In this document: positions 60,279-64,000 of the stretch, one piece after another
Numbering within the stretch: position 1 is the stretch's first letter
Layout of the letters: each line of letters begins with the position of its first letter
Assembly (NCBI RefSeq): GCF_047302285.1
Contig: NZ_CP154845.1
Coordinates: 2,356,001-2,420,000 of the forward strand
DNA from: Robertmurraya sp047302285
Lineage (GTDB): Bacteria > Bacillota > Bacilli > Bacillales > Cytobacillaceae
Direction: 5' to 3'
DNA length: 64,000 nucleotides
The notes under the pieces: generated by a model
Told to the model about the DNA's origin: nothing
Seen by the model: the letters and a program-made list of their open reading frames with translations, nothing else
Databases searched by the model: none
Program-made: the position numbers and the translations under genes

Positions 60279-61358
60279 TTAACTTTTTTCTGTTAAAGAT
60301 GTTTCCTTTCTCGTTTGTGCTGGTATAGGAACATTTCTTCTTTTTATTACTAAAACTGTTCCGATAATGACAAAAAGCACGGTAGAAAGGATGAGTATTG
60401 GATAGAAATTTTTCTCAATGATCAATTGGATCAGACTATAGGAAAGCACCATCGATATGATCGGGGATACAACCCAAACGGTTAATAATTGGACGACTAT
60501 TTTCTTTTTTAATACAGCAAATCCGTCCTTTACAAAACCGATGCCGATAATAGAACTGGTCGTGATTTGCGTTAAAGGAACTGGTATACCAAAAAGGGAA
60601 GCGGTTATGACAATACTTGCCCCTGTTCCAGAAATAATGCACCCATCTTCTAGTCGTATGCTCGTTATCTTCTTTCCGTTCGTCTCCAGAACCCTTTTGC
60701 CTAAAACAAGAGCTCCTATTGCAACGAACAAGCCTCCCCACAAGATCCCTGATTGGGTGGAAAGAATTTCTGCTCCAACTAATGGACCGACTGCGTTTGC
60801 CACATTATTCATCCCAGCGGAAAAGGCTTCAAACATTCCCATCACGATGACAATGATCGGTAAAGTGCGACTGATTGAGGGATTTTTTAGCCACGCTTTT
60901 ATTCTCTTGATTTTGAGAATCATTGAAGCGATAACAGCCATGACAAAGGCAACAATAGGTGTAAGCACCCAAAATAGTAAGATCCATGCTAACTTATCCA
61001 TAAATAGAGATTGATAGACAATTCCAACACCGACAATGGCGCCTACAACGACCTCACTTGTCGATAGTGGAATTCCTAATATATTTGCCAAAAATAATGA
61101 TAAAGCGGCAGAAAGTAGGACAAGGATGGTAACAGAAACCGTGAACGTATTTCCTGGAACAATACCACTCCCTAATGTTTTCACAACTTCTCCGCCGCCT
61201 AAATAGGCACCAAGGAATACAGCAATGGCACAAAGAAATAATGCCATCCTCTTTTTAACAACGCCTGTTCCATAAGCAATTCCCATCGATGCAGCGGCAC
61301 CTGAGGCACCTATGTTAAGAGCAAAAAATAATGCAATGAGAATGGCCAAGATAACCAT
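60279..61358 (-). CDS. cysP: Sulfate permease CysP (PiT family)
   Basis: 359 residues, ten or so membrane segments. Inorganic phosphate transporter (PiT) family; in B. subtilis CysP is the sulfate importer. Duplicated family motifs ALFFALNIGASGAAASMGIAYGTG near residue 6 and FEAFSAGMNNVANAVGPLVGAE near residue 175. ATG 61358 follows AGGAGGTTGGCACG; a longer frame to 61394 lacks a site. 14 bp after cysH and upstream of sat. Confidence 0.93.
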   Translation of the reverse strand: MVILAILIALFFALNIGASGAAASMGIAYGTGVVKKRMALFLCAIAVFLGAYLGGGEVVKTLGSGIVPGNTFTVSVTILVLLSAALSLFLANILGIPLSTSEVVVGAIVGVGIVYQSLFMDKLAWILLFWVLTPIVAFVMAVIASMILKIKRIKAWLKNPSISRTLPIIVIVMGMFEAFSAGMNNVANAVGPLVGAEILSTQSGILWGGLFVAIGALVLGKRVLETNGKKITSIRLEDGCIISGTGASIVITASLFGIPVPLTQITTSSIIGIGFVKDGFAVLKKKIVVQLLTVWVVSPIISMVLSYSLIQLIIEKNFYPILILSTVLFVIIGTVLVIKRRNVPIPAQTRKETSLTEKS

Positions 61359-61372
61359 CGTGCCAACCTCCT

Positions 61373-62089
61373 CTAGCTTGTGTGAAGTCCACACTCCGTC
61401 TTGCTACTACCAGTCCAGCGGCCGGCTCTAGAATCACCATCCTTCGTGACTGGCTGTGTACATGGAAAACAACCGATACTCGGGTATAGATGATCATGCA
61501 ATTCATTGTATGGAAGTTCATGTGCTTTAATATATGCCCAAATTTCGTCCCACGTCCAATGGATCAACGGACATATTTTCACATTTTTAAATTTATCATC
61601 CTTATTGAGAAATTCTGTCTGAGCTCTCGAAGGTGATTGTTCCCTTCTTAGACCTGAAATCCAGGCTTCTTTTTCACCTATCGCTTCTCGTAATGGTACG
61701 ACCTTACGAATATGGCAGCACTGGTTTGGGTCCCGTTTCCATAATGCCGTTCCATATTTTTCAGCTTGCCTCTCTAGGGTAAATGCTGGTTTCTTTTTTT
61801 CAATTCGTAGTGTGGGAAACCGTTTTTCTATCTTTTCGATGACCTCGTACGTTTCTGGAAAATGCAAATCTGTATCTAAAAAAACGATATGAGCATCAGG
61901 CTTTACCTGATGAATGAGGTCAATTAAGACGATCCCTTCTGCTCCAAAGCTTGAAGCATAAGTAATTTTTTCCTCTGGATACATTCGGAATGCCCATTCA
62001 ATAACGGAGAGCGCTCCCTTATATTCTTCATCCACTTCAAATAAATGGGAAATGGGCTGCCAGTTATCATAGGTGATCTTGGTTTTCAT
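61373..62089 (-). CDS. cysH: Adenylylsulfate / PAPS reductase
   Basis: 238 residues. Reduces APS (or PAPS) to sulfite with thioredoxin. P-loop-like SSFGAEGIVLIDLIH near residue 45. Cysteine pattern CC (in NQCCHIRKVV near residue 123), FPCTQP and ECGLHTS. The CC plus CxxC ligands indicate a 4Fe-4S cluster, so APS is a likely substrate, as in Bacillus CysH. AAAGGAGGTTTAACTG precedes the ATG. First gene of the cysH operon here. Confidence 0.94.
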   Translation of the reverse strand: MKTKITYDNWQPISHLFEVDEEYKGALSVIEWAFRMYPEEKITYASSFGAEGIVLIDLIHQVKPDAHIVFLDTDLHFPETYEVIEKIEKRFPTLRIEKKKPAFTLERQAEKYGTALWKRDPNQCCHIRKVVPLREAIGEKEAWISGLRREQSPSRAQTEFLNKDDKFKNVKICPLIHWTWDEIWAYIKAHELPYNELHDHLYPSIGCFPCTQPVTKDGDSRAGRWTGSSKTECGLHTS

Positions 62090-62112
62090 CAGTTAAACCT
62101 CCTTTATCATTC

Positions 62113-62149
62113 AAAAAGCAGGCTTCCCCTTAAAAAAGTAGGAGCCTGC
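62113..62149 (-). terminator. Rho-independent terminator between yezD and cysH
   Basis: GCAGGCTTCC/GGAGCCTGC (one bulge) with a long loop; the reverse strand continues TTTTTGAATG. It divides cysI-yezD from the cysH operon, so cysH needs its own promoter or read-through control. Confidence 0.75.
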
Positions 62150-62175
62150 CTCTAGTTTGTCTAGTCAGCAAGTGT

Positions 62176-62337
62176 CTAAGGAAGACGAATCTTTTCATTT
62201 TTTTCAATTTGTACGATCTTTCCATCCTGAACGACTAATGTAATCGACCCAAATTTCAAAGTCGCCAGCATTTCTTCTATATGTTTGACCGTGTTCTGCC
62301 ATTCTGCTGGTTTCAGAGCGATTCGCCCTCCTCTCAT
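62176..62337 (-). CDS. yezD: YezD family small protein (DUF2292)
   Basis: 53 residues from ATG 62337, or 46 from CTG 62316. The DUF2292 core is EEMLATLKFGSITLVVQDGKIVQIEKNEKIRLP. YezD-family genes commonly lie in sulfur-assimilation operons; a molecular function is not known to me. AGAGGAGGG overlaps the ATG and is placed 9 bases before the CTG codon, so the start is uncertain. Downstream of cysI in the same direction. Confidence 0.8.
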   Translation of the reverse strand: MRGGRIALKPAEWQNTVKHIEEMLATLKFGSITLVVQDGKIVQIEKNEKIRLP

Positions 62338-62435
62338 ACATAAATTGTATATTTCACCAATAAAGTTATGTTAATCCTACCATTTCGATGTGATTTGTCA
62401 ACATTTAAAGACGAAATATTCTAACTAAAGATAGC

Positions 62436-64000
62436 TTACTGAAGAACATGAAAATTGGTTCCATCTGTCGTTTCTTTCACTATTCCTATTCGAACGACAA
62501 AATCACCAAAGTGTTCGCCTTCTTCTCTTTCCTTCGCATATCTTGAAAGAAGTACTTTTAGCTCTGAAAGAATCTCTTCTTCCCCGATATTTTCCCGATA
62601 CAATTTGCTAAGGCGACTGCCATCAAATGCCGCTCCTAAGTACATATTGTATTTTCCTAATGACTTGCCGATAAAACCGATTTCTCCAAGTGCATGTCTC
62701 GCACACCCGTTTGGGCAACCCGTCATTCGAATCGTAATCTCTTCGTCACGAAGACCATTCTCATCAACAATCGTTTCGATTTTATCGATCAAAGTAGGTA
62801 AATATCGTTCTGCTTCAGCCATTGCCAATCCACATGTAGGCAGTGAAACACAGGCCATTGAATTTCGTCGTAAAGCACTGAAATGATGTCCATCAGTTAA
62901 ACCATGCTTTTCCAACAACTCGTTTATTTGTTTCTTATTGCGACTCGATACGTTGGCAATAATTAAGTTTTGATTAGGAGTCAGTCGGAAATCACCTTTA
63001 TGAATTTTGGCAATCTCTCGTATTCCTGTTTTGATTTTAATATTCTCAAAATCTTTCACTCTTCCACCTTCAACAAAGAGGGTGAAATTCCATTTTCCTT
63101 TTACCCCTTTGACCCAACCATAACGATCTCCATTATGGTCAAATTTAAATGGTTTCGCTTCTGTCAATTCCCATCCTAGTCGCTTATTTAGTTCTTCTTT
63201 TACTGTTGGAAGACCGAGACGATCGACCGTGTATTTAAATCGGGCATTTTTCCGATTGGAACGATTCCCATAATCTCTCTGGATCGTAATAATCTTTTCC
63301 GCTACATCGACCATTTGTTCTGGTGTGCAATACCCAATCACCTTGGCAACTTGCGGGTAAGTTTCCTTATCGCCGTGGGTCATTCCCATTCCTCCACCGA
63401 CTACAACATTAAACCCGAGCAGTTTGTCATCCTCAACAATGGCAATATACCCTAAATCCTGTGAAAAAACATCGACATCATTAGAAGGAGGAATGGCTAC
63501 ACCAATTTTGAATTTTCTTGGTAAGTATACAGGACCATACATCGGTTCTACTTCTTCTACTTCAGGACTGGCGAACACTTTTTCCTCATCTAACCAAATT
63601 TCATGATAGGCCCTTGTTTTGGGAAGGAGATCATCACTAAGTCTCTTCGACCATTCATACACTTCAGCATGTAGCTCGGATTGAAAAGGATTAGCGTTGC
63701 TCATGACGTTCCGGTTCACGTCTCCACAGGCAGCGATTGTATCCAATAATACTTGATTAATTTCTTGCATGGTATCTTTCATATTCCATTTTAAAATTCC
63801 GTGCATTTGAAAGGTCTGCCTTGTCGTCAATTTCAACGTTTGATTGCCAAATTTTTCGGCAATCTCATCCATAATGAGCCACTGCTCTGTTGTCGCTACC
63901 CCACCAGGGAGTCGGACCCGAATCATAAATTGATAGGCTGGTTCTAGCTTTTGTTTTTGCCGTTCATTCCGTAGGTCTCGATCATCTTGCTGATAACTTC
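62436..64000 (-). CDS. cysI: Assimilatory sulfite reductase hemoprotein subunit (N-terminus outside window)
   Basis: 521 codons to the window edge, with the N-terminus missing: upstream of MIRVRLPGG the frame continues SYQQDDRDLRNERQKQKLEPAYQF, identical in pattern to CysI. Six-electron reduction of sulfite to sulfide. The siroheme/4Fe-4S motif is CVSLPTCGLAMAEAE (C-x5-C) and ITIRMTGCPNGCARHALGE (C-x3-C). The visible siroheme part includes LKLTTRQTFQMHGIL near the start. cysJ probably lies upstream outside the window. Siroheme comes from the sumT-sirB-sirC genes 5 kb away. Confidence 0.95.
   Translation of the reverse strand, partial: SYQQDDRDLRNERQKQKLEPAYQFMIRVRLPGGVATTEQWLIMDEIAEKFGNQTLKLTTRQTFQMHGILKWNMKDTMQEINQVLLDTIAACGDVNRNVMSNANPFQSELHAEVYEWSKRLSDDLLPKTRAYHEIWLDEEKVFASPEVEEVEPMYGPVYLPRKFKIGVAIPPSNDVDVFSQDLGYIAIVEDDKLLGFNVVVGGGMGMTHGDKETYPQVAKVIGYCTPEQMVDVAEKIITIQRDYGNRSNRKNARFKYTVDRLGLPTVKEELNKRLGWELTEAKPFKFDHNGDRYGWVKGVKGKWNFTLFVEGGRVKDFENIKIKTGIREIAKIHKGDFRLTPNQNLIIANVSSRNKKQINELLEKHGLTDGHHFSALRRNSMACVSLPTCGLAMAEAERYLPTLIDKIETIVDENGLRDEEITIRMTGCPNGCARHALGEIGFIGKSLGKYNMYLGAAFDGSRLSKLYRENIGEEEILSELKVLLSRYAKEREEGEHFGDFVVRIGIVKETTDGTNFHVLQ

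Noticed and set aside
1..64000. CRISPR array, prophage, insertion sequence or rRNA/tRNA gene
   Set aside because: No regularly spaced repeats, transposase or integrase reading frames, or stable RNA gene patterns were seen.

Overview
The window is a low-GC, densely coded chromosomal segment from an endospore-forming Bacillus-type Firmicute (Bacillaceae). The evidence is strong AGGAGG-type ribosome binding sites, frequent TTG/GTG starts, factor-independent terminators, small acid-soluble spore protein genes, spore coat genes and close B. subtilis-like gene order. No rRNA, tRNA, prophage, transposase or CRISPR array was seen. Layout: (1) 1-18.7 kb follows the B. subtilis parE/parC to citB neighbourhood: topoisomerase IV with a LexA-type box, yneT, plsY, yneQ, yneP, tlp, sspN, an fbpB-like gene, a thioredoxin-like gene, citB, sspO and sspP. 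Lineage-specific insertions are a GH18 protein, a cytosolic histidine kinase and a tandem AAA+ SpoVK/CbbX-like protein. (2) 18.7-23.4 kb is a selenium locus: selA, a SelW-type (Rdx family) selenoprotein whose Sec codon is an in-frame TGA, a STAS-like small protein, a divergent ketoacyl synthase III and selD. SelD itself carries Sec at its catalytic position. Both TGA codons are followed by a perfect hairpin with the same five-base apical loop (AGUUU), which suggests a shared bacterial SECIS. selB and selC are not in the window. (3) 23.4-31.5 kb holds psuG-psuK (pseudouridine salvage, with a pair of 14-bp palindromes upstream), an SDR-type threonine dehydrogenase with kbl, an ABC-F ATPase, and an ArsR regulator with a quinone-oxidoreductase-like MDR enzyme. 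(4) 31.8-35.1 kb is a three-gene PhnD/PhnC/PhnE-like ABC transporter whose binding protein resembles the putative selenate type; with the nearby sel genes this suggests a dedicated selenium supply. (5) 35.2-48.8 kb is housekeeping and sporulation-related: ppiB, brnQ, pepF, mscS, two CotF-like coat proteins, a DUF1906 protein, a guanylate-kinase homologue, lrgAB-like genes and a LysR regulator. (6) 48.9-51 kb is xpt-pbuX behind a guanine/xanthine riboswitch whose antiterminator can be read from the sequence. (7) 51.8-56.3 kb is a cell-envelope operon (PAP2 phosphatase, glycosyltransferase, UDP-glucose dehydrogenase) and a GGDEF protein. (8) 56.5-64 kb is sulfate assimilation and siroheme synthesis: cysH, cysP, sat, cysC, sumT, sirB, sirC, preceded by yezD and a cysI that runs off the window. 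How it fits together: siroheme made by sumT/sirB/sirC serves CysI, and the ATP-sulfurylase/APS branch provides sulfide. The putative selenate importer, SelD, SelA and two selenoproteins form a parallel selenium branch. Standard annotation would truncate SelD and miss the SelW-like gene entirely.
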